DNA of 64,000 bases from NCBI RefSeq assembly GCF_030272615.1, contig NC_081409.1:647250468-647314467 (forward strand). Reading direction: 5' to 3'. The first letter of the stretch is position 1. Every line of letters starts with the position of its first letter. The notes below the pieces were generated by a model, which did no database searches, was not told the DNA's origin, and saw nothing but the letters and a program-made list of their open reading frames with translations. Position numbers and translations under genes: made by a program. Shown here one piece after another: positions 24,014-36,453 of the stretch. Origin of the DNA: Cryptomeria japonica (Eukaryota; Streptophyta; Pinopsida; Cupressales; Cupressaceae).

Positions 24014-25964
24014 ATTTGCTTGACTGGAGGAGTACCTACCTATTTTGGAGTCACGGGAGAGATTCCCATCGACTAAGAGTTTACGACCAGAGCTGACATT
24101 TGATGATAGGGCAGCTATTGAGGTTATGGGCTTGTGACATATTCTGTATGTGCCTAAGTTTCAGGTGAACATGGGATTACCGACTGCTTTAGCTGAGAGA
24201 TGGCACTCAGAGACTTGCACTTTTCATTTGCCAATGGGTGAGATGACAGTCACCTTAGAGGATGTTTACAGGATTCTGAGGATATCGATTGATGGGGAGT
24301 TGATTCCCTATGGTCAAGACAGAGATAGGGATGCCCTGAGATGAGTGTTTCAGGATCTAGGATTGGAGATGAGGGTAGGACATGTGGCATGGGATACCAT
24401 GATATGGACTAGATTAGCATTACCATCAGTATTGGCAGGAGTGATCAGTGGGTTCCTCTATCCGAATAGGGCAACATGAGGATTGGCTATGGGTTGGGGG
24501 AGCACATTGGAGACACTAGTGACATAGCATACCAGATTTGCCTGGCGACCATGTCTGTTGGCACATTTGTACTATGAGCTTCATCAGTTTGTATACCATG
24601 GATCCGTAGGATTGGGCTACGATGTGACATTGTTACAGTTATGGGCTTATGAGCATCTTCCAGTTACCTGACCAATTCATTTCAGAGGTAGGGGCCATGG
24701 GTGCAATTTTGTGCATTTATATGATATGATTACATCTTAGCTATGGATCAAGAGATTGGATTACTAGTGCTGGGTCATTGATGAGATTGACACTATGGTA
24801 TGGAGACCATAGCGAGAGTGCAAGGAGTGGGAGGATGAGGCCGTGGAGCTGCCATACACATTTAGGAGCAGGTATCTGATTGGGCGGACACCCTATATAC
24901 TAGAGAGGTAGTTGGTAGACAGAGTGGGCAGTCAGTTCGATAGGATTCAGCGGATGCCATGGGGTTCTGAGATGTATGCTCAAATAGTGATGGATCAGGC
25001 ACACTTCGGGTCATTATTGTCATATGATCAGGTAGTGATGCAACTGGTAGAGATGATTCCCTTGCCTTGGGATATGTGGCCAGAGATAGATGATGCATGG
25101 ATGGATGTAGAGTATACTGCATATTGGGCTAAGCATCCATGTCCATGACTGACAGACCCAGAGGAGCAGCTAGATGGAGATGGCAGGGGTGATGAGGGTG
25201 ATGATGGAGATGGCGAAGGTAGAGGCTGACAGAGGAGGTGGGGTGTGATAGGAGAGAGGAGAGTGGCTCTATGGAGAGAGGGCGGAGAGGAGAGACAAGC
25301 TTGCATGGTGAGAGGCAGAGGTGGATTGCCTTTATAGGAGCTAGCAGAATAGGGTCCCAGACAGGTACAGGGGGGACAAGGACGAGGACACAGGCAGGGG
25401 CAGCCATAGGTACAGGGGGTAGAGGATGAGGATGAGCTATTGGAGTTGAGGGAGATCTGCCAGGGATAGGTAGATGAGATCCAAGATCTCGAGCTGGAGA
25501 GGGATAGGCTCAGGAGACAGCTGAGGGACACTGAGTGGGAGAGGGATCAGGCTATCCAGTGCTATACAGAGGCTGAGATAGCATTGAGGGCAGGGAGGCA
25601 AGTGGTAGAGAAAACAGGAGCTGGATATGCTTATGTTCTATGAGCTAGGGAGGAGATAGGCTACTGGAGAGACCTATACTATGGAGTCATGCCACCAGAG
25701 CAGTGGGCTAGGAGCTTCCGTAGACCATCGCGGACAGCGACAACCACTGGAGGGAGGGACAGGAGATAGGCATCGAGCAGTGGGGTCATGGGTCCTCCAC
25801 CACCACCAGATAGAGGGTACAAGAGAGATGATCCTGAGGCAGGTCCTTCTAGGGCTTAGACTCTGTCGAGGCTCGGTGGCTCTGAGGGAGGGAGTTCATC
25901 ATAGCCTAGAGGGCTCCTTATGTATCAGTTCTGTACCATTTTGTATGATGACACCTTCGGGTGA
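24014..25964 (+). pseudogene. Antisense plant mobile domain (PMD) ORF carried by element F
   Basis: From about 24099 to the TGA at 25962 there is one + strand frame of about 620 codons with no indel. The N-terminal part matches the PMD (MAIL1/MAIN-like) pattern: LPTALAERWHSE, TFHLPMGEMTVTLEDV, ISIDGELI (24165-24310), then LAMGWGSTLE, LLAHLYYELHQF and LLQLWAYEHLPV (24480-24665). A Gly/Arg/Asp-rich linker follows (25150-25420), then a coiled coil (LELERDRLRRQLRDTEWERD, about 25480-25545) and a Pro/Gly-rich tail. The start (24008-24014) is in another frame, so a frameshift near 24095 is inferred. Nineteen internal stops are all TAG or TGA. It lies antisense between pol and the 3' LTR of F, a known position for extra ORFs in Tat elements. 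Confidence 0.83.
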
Positions 25965-27194
25965 TTGTAGCCATATGTATTTGACATCATTGTATCATGA
26001 CACTTATGATTTTGATATATATATGAGATGATTCATCCTTGCAGCAACTATATGCATGTGTACCTATGCAATGCTTCTATATGTTTCTATGTGATGCTTA
26101 CGATATGGATGCAAATATGTACATGATGAAATACAATTATTTTGTTCTTTTATGTTTTTAATATGTTATGCAAATGCAAATGTGAATGTATGAAATGCAA
26201 ATGGATATGATAATGCAAATGACTAGTTACATGATAAAAATGTAAGATGCTCTAACATGTGTTGTGTGCAGGATGTGATGCAATTGTGATATCTATATGT
26301 ATGCATGAAATACTTATATGTGGTAATGCAGGTGCAAGTACATGAAATGCAAATGTTTTTGGTGTGTCATTATACTCAGTCATGTGATAGCAGGCTACAT
26401 GGACTCAAGAAGGATGATGGAAGTCAATCAAGAAAGGGGATGGAAGATAGAAGATATGAAAGTGAAAGAGCTTCTTGTGCTTTATCATCATTGAGCTTTA
26501 TTATGGCAAGATAGAATATTTGCTTTGTTGAAGCCCATTGTTGATGTGTCTCATCTAAAACTAACTGAATCAATGAAACTGATACTTTATTATGAAGAAC
26601 ATGAAACTTTATTGCGGATTGGTGATGCCAATGTTGCTTTATTATGAATTGTACATGGATAGACTGAAGAAAATTAAAAGAAACTGTACTCCTCAGAACG
26701 TGTGATGCTCTTAGTTCCACACCCATCACTATATGTAGGATTTGCCTTAGCCACAAATAGGAGCTGATTTATTATAGATGGAAACGGGTGAAAAGGAATG
26801 TTATTATGAATGGCTAACCAATCTTAGGTAGATCAATAACAAGCCATGATGGGAATGGGTAATTTTTATTATGGATGAATAGGTTGTGAGTGTGTGCAAA
26901 GTGAAAGGATGAAATGGAATCCTGAAGGAGGGAGGAGCAATGTCTCTAAACATGGCACCGATGACCCAGTTTTCACCTTGCTACTTGCCCAAGGCACCAC
27001 CTGAAGTGGTTTTCACCATTGGACGAAATGATTTTTTTCTTTACTTTTTTTATTTTTCAATTTTTTTGTGTGTCACAAGGTGCCTATTTGCCAGGTTTTC
27101 ACCAAGTAACAATTTTTTATTTTTTATGATTTTTTTGTATTTTGAATTTTTATTTATTTATTTATTTATTTTTAAATTAGGATACTCTGAAGAG
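25965..27194. other. Region between the convergent ORFs of F, no gene seen
   Basis: Low-complexity DNA: ATG/TGCAAATG-rich sequence (26030-26350), ordinary sequence, then T-rich DNA ending in a TTTA repeat (27025-27180). The gag-pol and antisense ORF transcripts would converge here, so it may hold both 3' ends; no clear polyadenylation signal was singled out. Confidence 0.55.
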
Positions 27195-29841
27195 TTATGT
27201 GTAAAACCTACGAAGGTGCATGTTGTTGATAAGATCCTCCAAAGGTTCACCCCCTGTGGTTGAGAGTTGATATGCACTAGATCCATATGTTGTTGTGATG
27301 ATGTAAGGACCAAGCCAGTTTGGTTCGAATTTGCCCTTCTTCTCTCTATCTTGCTGATTTTTACGATGTTCTCTAAGAACCAAGTCACCTACCTCAAATG
27401 TGTGAGGCTTGACTTTATGATTGTAGTTGTGACTCATTCGTTGTTAATAAGACTTGAGGTGATTAAAAGCAGTTTGTCTTCGTTCATCCAATAGTTCAAG
27501 TTCTTGTAAGCGAGAGACCTTGTAGTCTTCGTCACTAATAATGTTTTTCAAAGAGACTCATAAAGAGGGTAACTCAACCTCAATAGGCAAGATAGCTTCA
27601 GTGCCATAGACAAGTGAAAAAGGGGTAGCTCCTGTAGGTGTGCGGACACTTTTGTGGTAGGCCCAAAGTGCGGGATTTAGTTGGATATGCCAATTGCGGC
27701 CAGCGTCGTCGACTGCTTTTTTTAGGATTTTAAGGATTGTTTTATTAGATGCCTCAGCTTGACTGTTACCTAAATCCCAGTTTGGTAATAAGTTGTGGAG
27801 AAACGATGGGTAATACGGAAGCGATCACAAAGTTCACGAACATCCTATTTTTTTAAAGGACGCCCATTATTGGTGATGATGGAAATAGGAAATACCATAT
27901 CAACAAATGATATAGTTGAGAATGAAAGTAGCAATTTTTTTTCCAGTGACTTGTGTAAGAGGCACGACTTCAATCCATTTTGTGAAATACTCTGTGGCAG
28001 TGATGATGAATTTATGACCATTGGAAGAAGGATGATGAATCTTGCCTATGAGATCGAGTCCCCACTGACAAAAGAGCCAAGGATTTGCAATTGGTTCAAG
28101 TTCTTGCACTGGTGCATGAATGAGGTCTCCATGAAGTTGACACTGCTTACATTTCTTGACAAACTAATATGAGTCTTTTTCTATATTGGGCCAGTAATAT
28201 CCAATCCTGATGAGTTTCTTGGCTAAGATAGGACCACTAGAATGTGGACCACATATCCCTTCATGAACTTTGCATAACGTAATCTGAGCTTCATCCCTTT
28301 CTAAACATCTAAGAAGAGTGCCATCTAGACCTCAATGGTATATGATATCGGCTAAAATGACGTATTGAGAAGATTGGCGAATGAAAGTGCGACGTTGGTT
28401 ATTGGATAAGTTAGGAGGAAGGGTGTTGTCATGAAGGTATGTGAAAATGGAACCATATAATAGGGAATCAGGACCAACAACACATATCATTTTAGTAGGA
28501 GTGATCTCATACAAGGGAACCAACAGGTTATCCACCAAGAACTCATAGAGGGTTTCATTCTGTGGTAGATCGATTAGTGAAGCAATTATAGCCATGGCAT
28601 CCGCAGCTCGATTCTACTCTCTTGGTATCTGCTCAAAGGCTATCTTCATGAAATGTTGTTTCTAGTCATCCACCATTCTTTTGTAAGGCATTAATTTCTC
28701 ATCCTTTGTTTGGTAGTCATCAATTGCTTGATGAATTACAAGTTGAGAGTCCCCAAAAACATGAAGTTCCTGGATCTTCCACTAAATGACAATCCATAAT
28801 CTAGTTGTTAATGCCTCGTATTCTTCTATGTTATTAGTTCAAGGAAATGATAATTGATATGATTTTGGTATGGAATCCCCTTGAGGAGTTATGAAGAGGA
28901 TGTCAGCTCCTGCACCATGCTGTGCGTATGAGCCATCAAAGTATAGCTGCCAAGGCTTTGTGTGTGACAATGTTAAGATGGATTCATTTGGAAATTCTAA
29001 AGTTAGAGGAACATCATCTATCATGGGAGCATCTGCTAACTAATCTGTGATAGCTTGTCCTTTTATTGCTTTTCTATCCACATATTCAATGTCGAATACA
29101 CTCAAGAGCATCACCCATTTGGCTAGTCGCCCAGTAAGTGTTGCTTTATTGAGAAGGTGTTTCAATGGATCAGTCCTTGTGACCAACTTAGTTTTATGAG
29201 TTAGCATGTAATGTCATAATTTCTGTGAAGCAAAGACCACATCGAGACATGCATGCTCAATTGGTGTGTAGTTTAGGTCATATCCCACCAATATGCGACT
29301 GATGTAGTAGACTGCCTTTTCTTTGCCCTCAGCAACCTGTTGTGCTAAGAGTGCCCCCAGTGTTGTTGAAGTAGCTGATATGTATAGTAATAGAGGTTGA
29401 TCTGGAACTAGAAGCATCAAGACTGGTGGATTCAGAAGATAATCTTTGAGTATTTGGAAAGCCTGTTGATAGTTATCATCCCATTTGAATTTGATGTTTT
29501 TGTGTAGCAAGTGCTAAAAAGGATTACATTTATCTGCAAGTTGTGCTATGAATCTTTGTATGGACTGGAGTCTCCCTTGCAAAGATCGAAGTTGATGGAT
29601 ATTTCTTGGTGGTTGCATCTCTAGGATGGCCTTGACTTTTGCTGGATCAACTTTGATTCCTCTTTTTGAGACAATGAATCCCAGGAGCTTCCCGAAGGTT
29701 ACTCCAATGACACATTTCTTGGGGTTTAACCTTACTTTGTATTTTTCCAACCGATCAAAAATGACTGAAAGTATATCCAAATGTGTATCTTTGTCTATTG
29801 ATTTTCCCAAGAGGTCATCAACATAATCTTCCATAGTAACG
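27195..29841 (-). pseudogene. pol: Element F pol, C-terminal part: end of RT, two RNase H regions, integrase
   Basis: Mostly one minus-strand frame, resuming after G. It starts with the RT catalytic segment MEDYVDDLLGKS (about 29830-29790) and the RT thumb. Next is a degenerate RNase H (YISATSTTLGALLAQ, about 29380), where the first catalytic Asp is missing. A second RNase H follows with LYFDGS, NNIEEYEAL, VFGDSQLV and the Asp of AADAMA (28950-28590), keeping all four acidic positions. The integrase has CKQCQLHGD, FCQWGLDLIGKI, TATEYFTKW and QAEASNK (28180-27740), with frameshifts near 27850-27770. It ends with NNMHLRRFYT at 27195. Two RNase H regions in tandem are a hallmark of the Tat lineage. 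Confidence 0.85.
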
Positions 29842-30785
29842 TGTGTTGTCTTTAAATTTTGATTCTCTCTGAACATCCTTAAAATAATATGATTTGAACT
29901 TGGTGCGGGAAAGACATCAATGATAAGGAAATTCTCAAGACAACATATGACAAGGTTTGGATTGACCTTCTACACTTCAAACTAACTTAGAGCCCAGGCG
30001 GGTATACCTTTCTAAATTAAATTCACACTTTTAAATATAAACCCATAGCAAACCAGTCCTGAAAACCAGTGGATCTATTCACCTTGAAATTAACTAAAAA
30101 CAAAGAATGGAGTTATACTTAGATTCAATGTTTCGATCAACAAAACATGCAATAAACAACTTCAATCAATACCAATGCCTTATCCAAGGTCACAGAGTCA
30201 TCTAAAACTCAAATAATACTCCTTAACAAAATATCTTTACGCATCCCATTGGTTTGATTTCTATTAATCCATGTATATGCCTGACACCTACAAGAATTTA
30301 TGCGTTACAAATTAAACTATGATCATCAAGATTCAAATTCTCTCCCAAAGAGTTTACTGGTATGAGTGATCCCTGCACTTTTAATTTCCCTCCTAAAGAG
30401 AAAAGCTAGTGAACACTCCTACTAAAAATTGCCTTGCAATCCCATTCAAATAGAATAACCCTGGATTATTCAGAATGAAAACAGTAAAAAAATTGCAAAC
30501 ACACTTGAAGACAACACAAAGCTTCACTCGAAACCAATGGTCTGTATATTAATATCAAGCTCAGAAAATATTATAAGATGTTTTTTGAATTTTCTCCATT
30601 AAACTTTAGAAAAGCTCAGATAAATTTCTGCAGCTTTTTCTTACAATTTTTTGCGATCCCTTTTCCTCCAGTCCTGGTATCCATTTATAAAAACATGGCT
30701 GCACAAAGCTTCGGACTTCTCAAGGAGAGTTTGTTACAATCATTTCTTTCAAAATAAAGAGGTTACAAGCTTTTCGCAAAAACAG
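29842..30785 (-). other. Element G 3' region, no gene seen
   Basis: About 940 bp downstream of the G ORF in element sense, without an ORF. It is AT-rich, with several T-rich stretches. No similarity to the 5' end of G was noticed, which argues against a simple LTR pair. Confidence 0.5.
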
Positions 30786-33700
30786 TTACAAGCTCCTTTC
30801 AGCCTCTGCAGTTTCTTCAACAAGTTGTTCAGTTGCAACCTCTTCTACCTTTTCTAGGGTGTTCTTCAACTATTCCGGATCATGGGTGGAATATTTAATC
30901 ATCCACTCACCATACACCTCTTCTGTTGGCCATTAGAAATTAATCGCTTTATCCTTGGTCTTAGTCAACCTTTTCCAAGAATTTCTCATTTTGTTGACTT
31001 CTGAATTGAGAAAACCATAATGTGACTTAATTTTCTCTATCTCTTGTATTGTCACAACAAAGAAAGAAGCATCATCTAGATCAATAATTCCTTTAACTCT
31101 TACTGACAATTTAGCTTCTATCTCCTTAAGCCACATTTGTTTGTCCTTTAATTGATCCGAGCTAGCAAAAACTCCTGGGAGCAACTCAAAAACTTGATCA
31201 GTGTACTCCTTTTTGCACAAATTAACCTTCCTATCAACATTATCCACCTCTGCTGCTAATTGCATTAAGACTTTAACAACATCAAAAGTGGATTTGATGA
31301 TGGGATTGTCCCTTGCTTCATCACAGGATACACACATAAACTCTAAATCTTGCTCCCTAGGCCTCCATTTGTCAAAAATAGGTGTCAAAATGGCCTTGTC
31401 TCTCCTGAGCTCATTCCATATATCCATAATTTTACCTACATTGTTGTCGAGAAATGAGGCATTTATTGTATCTGCAAAACTGGAAATTGTAGCCCTTACT
31501 TTCTCTTCATACTTCTTTGCATATAAGGCTTGAGCCTGTTTTAAGCTTTCTAACTCTTGAGGAGTAATTTCAACCATTTGAGAGCTGGAGGGTGCTGGAG
31601 ATGGTGGAAACTCAATGATAGGGCTAGTAGGTGGAGGTCTTGCAGGAGAAGAGGAGATCATCAGTGTTGAAGACTCACCTTGATGGTATTGTCCAGTCAA
31701 CTGGCTCTGCAGCTTGGCAATGATGCTATCCTTACCTCTTACCTCCTCCTTGGCATTGTTATAAGCCTTCAAAACTGTTTCCAACTTGACTTGGAGGGCC
31801 TCCTTCTCTTTTGCTTCCTTCTCTACTACTGCAACACTAAATTTTGCAGTCTCTAACATAGTGCTAGCAGCCTCCACTACCCCTGTACTCTGCACTCTCT
31901 TCACCATCATCCCACAAAGGTAACTTGACCCTGGGGTGTCTTTGCTTTTCCTACTCTCATTTTGCTTGAGAGACCACATGATGAGTGCAGCATTATCCTT
32001 ATTGAAAGTAATCCCCTCCATGGGTTTAGTCTCTTTTCTCACTGCATCTAGTACCAGGGCGTCTGCTATATCCCATTCGGGTAAAATAAGCACCCTAGCT
32101 TGTGCTACCATATCTCTTCCCTACTCATGGGTGATGGTTTTGAATTCTTCCATCATCTCTTTCTTTATTTCCTCTTATACCAGTGTTGGATCTTTATTAG
32201 GCTGCTTAGCCTTTCTCTTTTCACATCTAGCATTATATTTATCTATATGTTGTTTCCATATAAACTATATAAATGCTTCTGATGTGACAAAATTGTCATC
32301 AGCTAAGAAGGCATTACTTGCTTGCTTTATCTCAGGATCCCACTCCTAGCCTTTGAGTTCAGTGGTAGTGATATCCATTTCAGCAGCAATGGGTTCCTCT
32401 GGCATTCCTTCCTCCACTTCATCATAAGTGTAGGCAATTTCCCCTAGACTACCTAACTGTAGGAGTTGCTCGGCTACTGCTTGCTCATTTCCTATATGGA
32501 TAGGGGATTGGGATGGGGAATACAAAGGTGTATCTGATTGTACTTCTTTCCCCATCCTTTGCTTCTTTGGGCTTTCTTGGATGTCAATGACATCTTGTAC
32601 CTTCCTCTTTCCTTTGGAGGTAGAGGGCTCCCCTATTATAGGCATCAACACATGATAACTGGATTTCTTATGCAGTGTATAATCACTAGGAGGGATTGCT
32701 TTGCTGGAAGCTGACCTACTTAGGATCATTCTTGCCTTCTCAGGGTTGCTTTTGATTACAGCTTCCCTCTTCTCCTTCAGGGTCTGCATTACATCTTCAA
32801 AGCAAACAATCAAAAACTTTATTTTCTCCTCTAGAGGGAAAAAGCTAGACAATGGGTCATAGTTGTCATCAAAATAATGCACAAAATCCAAGGCTTTCTT
32901 ATAAGCCACCCACTTCTCTTTCCTTAGCTCCTACTCATCTAGATCAAACTCATTTCTGATGAGGTCTTCAGGAAACTAGAATTGATGAGGCCTACCTCTG
33001 CATGCTACCTTCTTTCTAAACATACTGTTGAAGAAGTCTTCTGGATCAACACACCTAGACACTACAGTGGAAAAATGATAAGGCTTGAGGAAATCCTCAA
33101 AGCAATTCCAACCTCCCTTTGTTATTACAAATTGGTGGGCTATGGTAGCTGCAGGGAAAATAGTCCCTTTACCCCTGCCTGTCAACTCTGCCTCCTGTAA
33201 ACCACCGATTTGTTTAAGGATCTATGCAATTCCTACTTTAAGAGGGACCTGGTAAGGTAGCAAAAATGGGGTGCCTCTGAAACCAAACACTCTGAAAACT
33301 ATGGAGACTAGATACAAGTAAATGTCACCTCAGTTATGAACAATTTTTATGTTCTTTGTGAATTATTTTGGTCTTATGAATTCTAGAAGAACTTTGGGGA
33401 TTCTTGGGTTCTCTAAATAGAGCAGAGTCCTGATCTTGGATGCAAAGTATTTGTCAAATTTCAAGAAACTAGCATCCTCTCTATCCCATGATAACACAGT
33501 ACTCCATAATTGTACTGGCATTTTTCCTCCTTCTTTCTCCTTAACAAGGTCCAGTCCACTGGCAAAGTAATCACCACCTTTGAAGAGAAAAAGATGCATC
33601 AGGAGTGAGTACCATCCGAAAGGCCTATCCACCTTTCCATTCTTGATTCCTGTCAACCCTCCATGGATAGCATCAGCAATAAAAGAGGCATAATCAAATG

Positions 33701-34426
33701 TAATTGCCAGAGAAGGATTCAAAATCTAAGCAATCATTAACAAGTAATGATTTGGCATATTTTCTTCAGCATCTTCTCCCAAAACTTGGAAAAGTGCCCA
33801 ATACATTCCCTTAGCTCTCAAGGTGAACATACTTAATGAAAAAGGCTCTTCTGTGTTGGGTCCTACAACTGTTAACCCTCCTATCTTCACAAAAAACTCC
33901 TTGAGAGGCCCGCTCCTGAGATGACTCCTCTGTGCACCATAGATTTGGGATAACGATGTGAAATTTATAGGTTCTAGAAAATTGGTGACTCATTAAGCCC
34001 AAAAGCTTTCCTGAATTCTTCAGCATTAATTTCAACAAGGGTTTTCCCATTTATATCCCGAATGCTTCCTATGACTGAATCATAGTTGAGCGCAATTTGG
34101 GTCAGCAAATCTATGTCCATAAATACCCCTGGGACAACCAATTTCCCAACATCTAATTCCCAAATACTGTTTTGCGGGGTCGAGGAATTTCTCATTCCAA
34201 ATCCAATCTTAAATAACCCCAAACCGGACAATCCAACCTGTGGGTCTCTCAACCAGTTACCCTTGTCATACAGTCCTTCTCCTATCTTTAAACGGAGAGC
34301 TCTAGGCACTAATTCTTTTGCCTTTGATGCCTGATTAGTTGACAACATCAACTGTTCTAAAAAATCATCACAGACACTTCTTTCTAAATAGTTAACCTTG
34401 CTAGAAAATTCTCTTTTAGGAGCCAT
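30786..34426 (-). pseudogene. Element G ORF, long unknown protein with coiled coil
   Basis: I do not recognise this protein. It starts MAPKREFSSKVNYLERS at 34426 and ends at the TAA at 30786-30788, about 1,210 codons. One frameshift near 33985 and about a dozen stops break it; everything below about 33985 is in one frame. Residues about 1-370 look globular (IWELDVGKLVVPGVFMDIDL, INAEEFRKAFGLNE, FGWYSLLMHLFLFKGG) and recall plant transposon-associated domains only loosely. The middle (32909-32346) is a Ser/Lys/Pro-rich linker with KGKRKVQDV and SPKKQR, possible nuclear localisation signals. A Glu/Lys/Ala coiled coil (about 31850-31690), a Pro/Ser segment (PARPPPTSPIIEFPPSP) and a helical C-terminal region follow. 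There is no RT, integrase, protease or transposase motif. Confidence 0.65.
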
Positions 34427-36453
34427 TTTGAAAACATAAGAAAAGAATACCACTTTTAAACAATTCTGTGACGAATTAATTATCTTATCTAAAACAATAC
34501 ATAGGAATTGTTACACAAGAATACGAGAGAACCTGATCTTCACTTGAAGGAATTTGCTTTGCAACTGAACCGACTTGCTCTATACTTGAAGAAAATAACT
34601 CTGCATCCACTCTTCTGCAAAATCCTTTAAAAGATATCTTCACCTGGTTGGTGCGAAATCAAATATTGTACTCAAGGTTGTAACTACAACATTAATTCTA
34701 CATGCTTCGGTCATCCCTTCAAAATTGAATTCATATGAGAATTCATATTTTTCTCTCCAACGGGTCACAATGTTCCTGCAAGTGTTTCATTTTTCTCTTT
34801 CGCAACTTCATGAAGCATAACTGTCGAGCAGCTTGATCCTGCGAAATAGCATCGACCGTCCGATCAAAAGAAACTTAATCAAGCGTTAGATTAACTAACA
34901 GCTTTGGCTTCGCGCTGGGTCCCACTTCTCTATTGGCTACATGATACCACATGGCTCCCAACCATTGGCCTTGAAATTTCCTTCACATTCCACTTGATAC
35001 TGGCTGCATGTCTTTCTTTATACCACCAGTTTCACCTTGGCGGACCCACAACTTTCTTCTAAGACGATGTGTCACCGGACACGTGGACGGCTCTCCTTCA
35101 CTCTCGCTATTTCATAGTGTATAAAGAACGAGCATCTTACCCTTGCAAAATAGCACGGGCTGTCAGATCATCTTTTAAACTGATCGGCATTTAACCATTT
35201 GAAAAGGCTTTTGGGAGGGGTGGGCTCGCTGACCAACTGTGAACACTTGGCATCCAGTCTCCTTCAGAGCTGACTTGTCACCTTTTAATACGCCAAAAGA
35301 AAACCATGGGGCCCCAACAAACTCTTGATAGCTATATCCTCCAAGTCCTCCATCATAACACGTGGACAGCTCTCATTCACTCTTGCTATTTCACGGGGTA
35401 TAAAGAATGAGCATCTTACCCTTGTGAAATAGCGCGGGCCATCGGATCATCTTTTAAACTGATCGACATTTAACCATCTGAAAAGGCTTTCGGGAGGGGT
35501 GGGCCCACTGACTCATTGTGAACACCTGGTGTCCAGTCACCTTTAGAGCTAACTTGTCACCTTTTAATACGCCGAAAGAAAACCACGAGATCCCAACAAG
35601 CTCTTGATAGATGTATCCTCCAAGTCCTCCATCATAACACGTGGATGGCTCTCATTCACTCTCGCTATTTCATGGGGTATAAAGAACGAGCATCTTACCC
35701 TTGCGAAATAGTGTGGGCCATCAGATCATCTTTTAAACTGATCGGCATTTAACCATCTGAAAAGGCTTTCGAGAGGGGTGGGTCCGCTGACTCATTGTGA
35801 ACACCTAGCATCTAGTCACCTTCAGAGCTGACTTGTCACCTTTTAATTTGCTGAGAGAAAGCCACTAGCCTCCAGTAAATTATTGACAGCTGTACCCACT
35901 AGGTCATCTCCTACTTGCAACCTAACTCACCTCTGGGGCCCGCCTTTTAGCCTTTAATCTTGACTTGCTGACCGTTGTGACTTCTTCCACGTGCCGCCAT
36001 TTTACTCGCTATCATCAACTAGCTAGACCGTCTATGTGGTATGCCATGTCATTTTCGCAACTTCGCTGGTTTTAAATTACACGTAACTTTGCCTAGTGAA
36101 ATAACGTGAGCCGTGGATCCACCCACGAGATGCGCACTAGTTACTGGGCCCGACAAATTTAAGAGAAAAACATATAAGGCATAAATTTTTCAATAAATTA
36201 ACATAACTGCCTAGGCAAACAACAAGGGGGGGACACTTCCTACGACCCCATGACCCATTACTTTAGTGAATAAAGTAACAAAAGATTAGAAACCAGAGGG
36301 TTTAAAACAAACACAAGAGGATCTAAAATTAAAAAACCCTTAAACCCTTGAGGTATAAAACAAAGTCGAAGCATTTGTAACTGCACCCTATTCAAAATTT
36401 TAACAAACCATAGGCAATCATGGGAAGAAAAAAAGCCCATTTTTAATCAGTGA
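34427..36453 (-). other. Element G 5' region
   Basis: Two kb upstream of the G ORF without coding sequence. It holds the triple 279-bp repeat and partial copies of the repeat core GCGAAATAGC (near 34840) and GTGAAATAACGTGAGCC (near 36098). On the minus strand GGAACATTGTGACCCGTTGG around 34760-34780 might be an LTR end followed by a primer site, but no partner LTR was found. Confidence 0.5.
35080..35916. repeat. Three tandem 279-bp repeats in the G leader
   Basis: CACGTGGA starts each unit at 35080, 35359 and 35638, an exact 279-bp period. Units share TATAAAGAACGAGCATCTTA, TTTTAAACTGATCGGCATTT and GAACACCTGG-type segments with point differences, and the third copy decays near its end. Confidence 0.92.

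Larger units (their letters stand above)
29842..36453 (-). mobile_element. Element G: unclassified 6.6-kb insertion in F reverse transcriptase
   Basis: F's RT frame stops at 36454 (after HDLMHIV) and resumes at 29841 just before the YVDD segment, so all between is inserted. TAACG (29837-29841) and TAACA (36454-36458) would be a 5-bp target duplication with one mismatch, and the insert would then begin TG and end GA. I could not find two LTRs, terminal inverted repeats, a poly-A tail or Helitron ends, so the class is open. It holds a long unknown ORF on the minus strand and a triple 279-bp repeat upstream of it. Confidence 0.7.

Noticed and set aside
25028-25531. Minus-strand Ser/Pro-rich ORFs opposite the PMD linker
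   Set aside because: They mirror the Gly/Arg/Asp-rich linker of the PMD frame and have no independent support.
24014-25964. PMD ORF as a host gene or a separate transposon inside F
   Set aside because: I see no target duplication or termini around it, and its upstream motif arrays are shared with the F leader, so it belongs to F.
29842-36453. G as a CACTA or Helitron element
   Set aside because: The right end reads CAGTG near 36448-36452, but the left end has no CACTG and no 3-bp duplication; no 3' CTRR hairpin was found.
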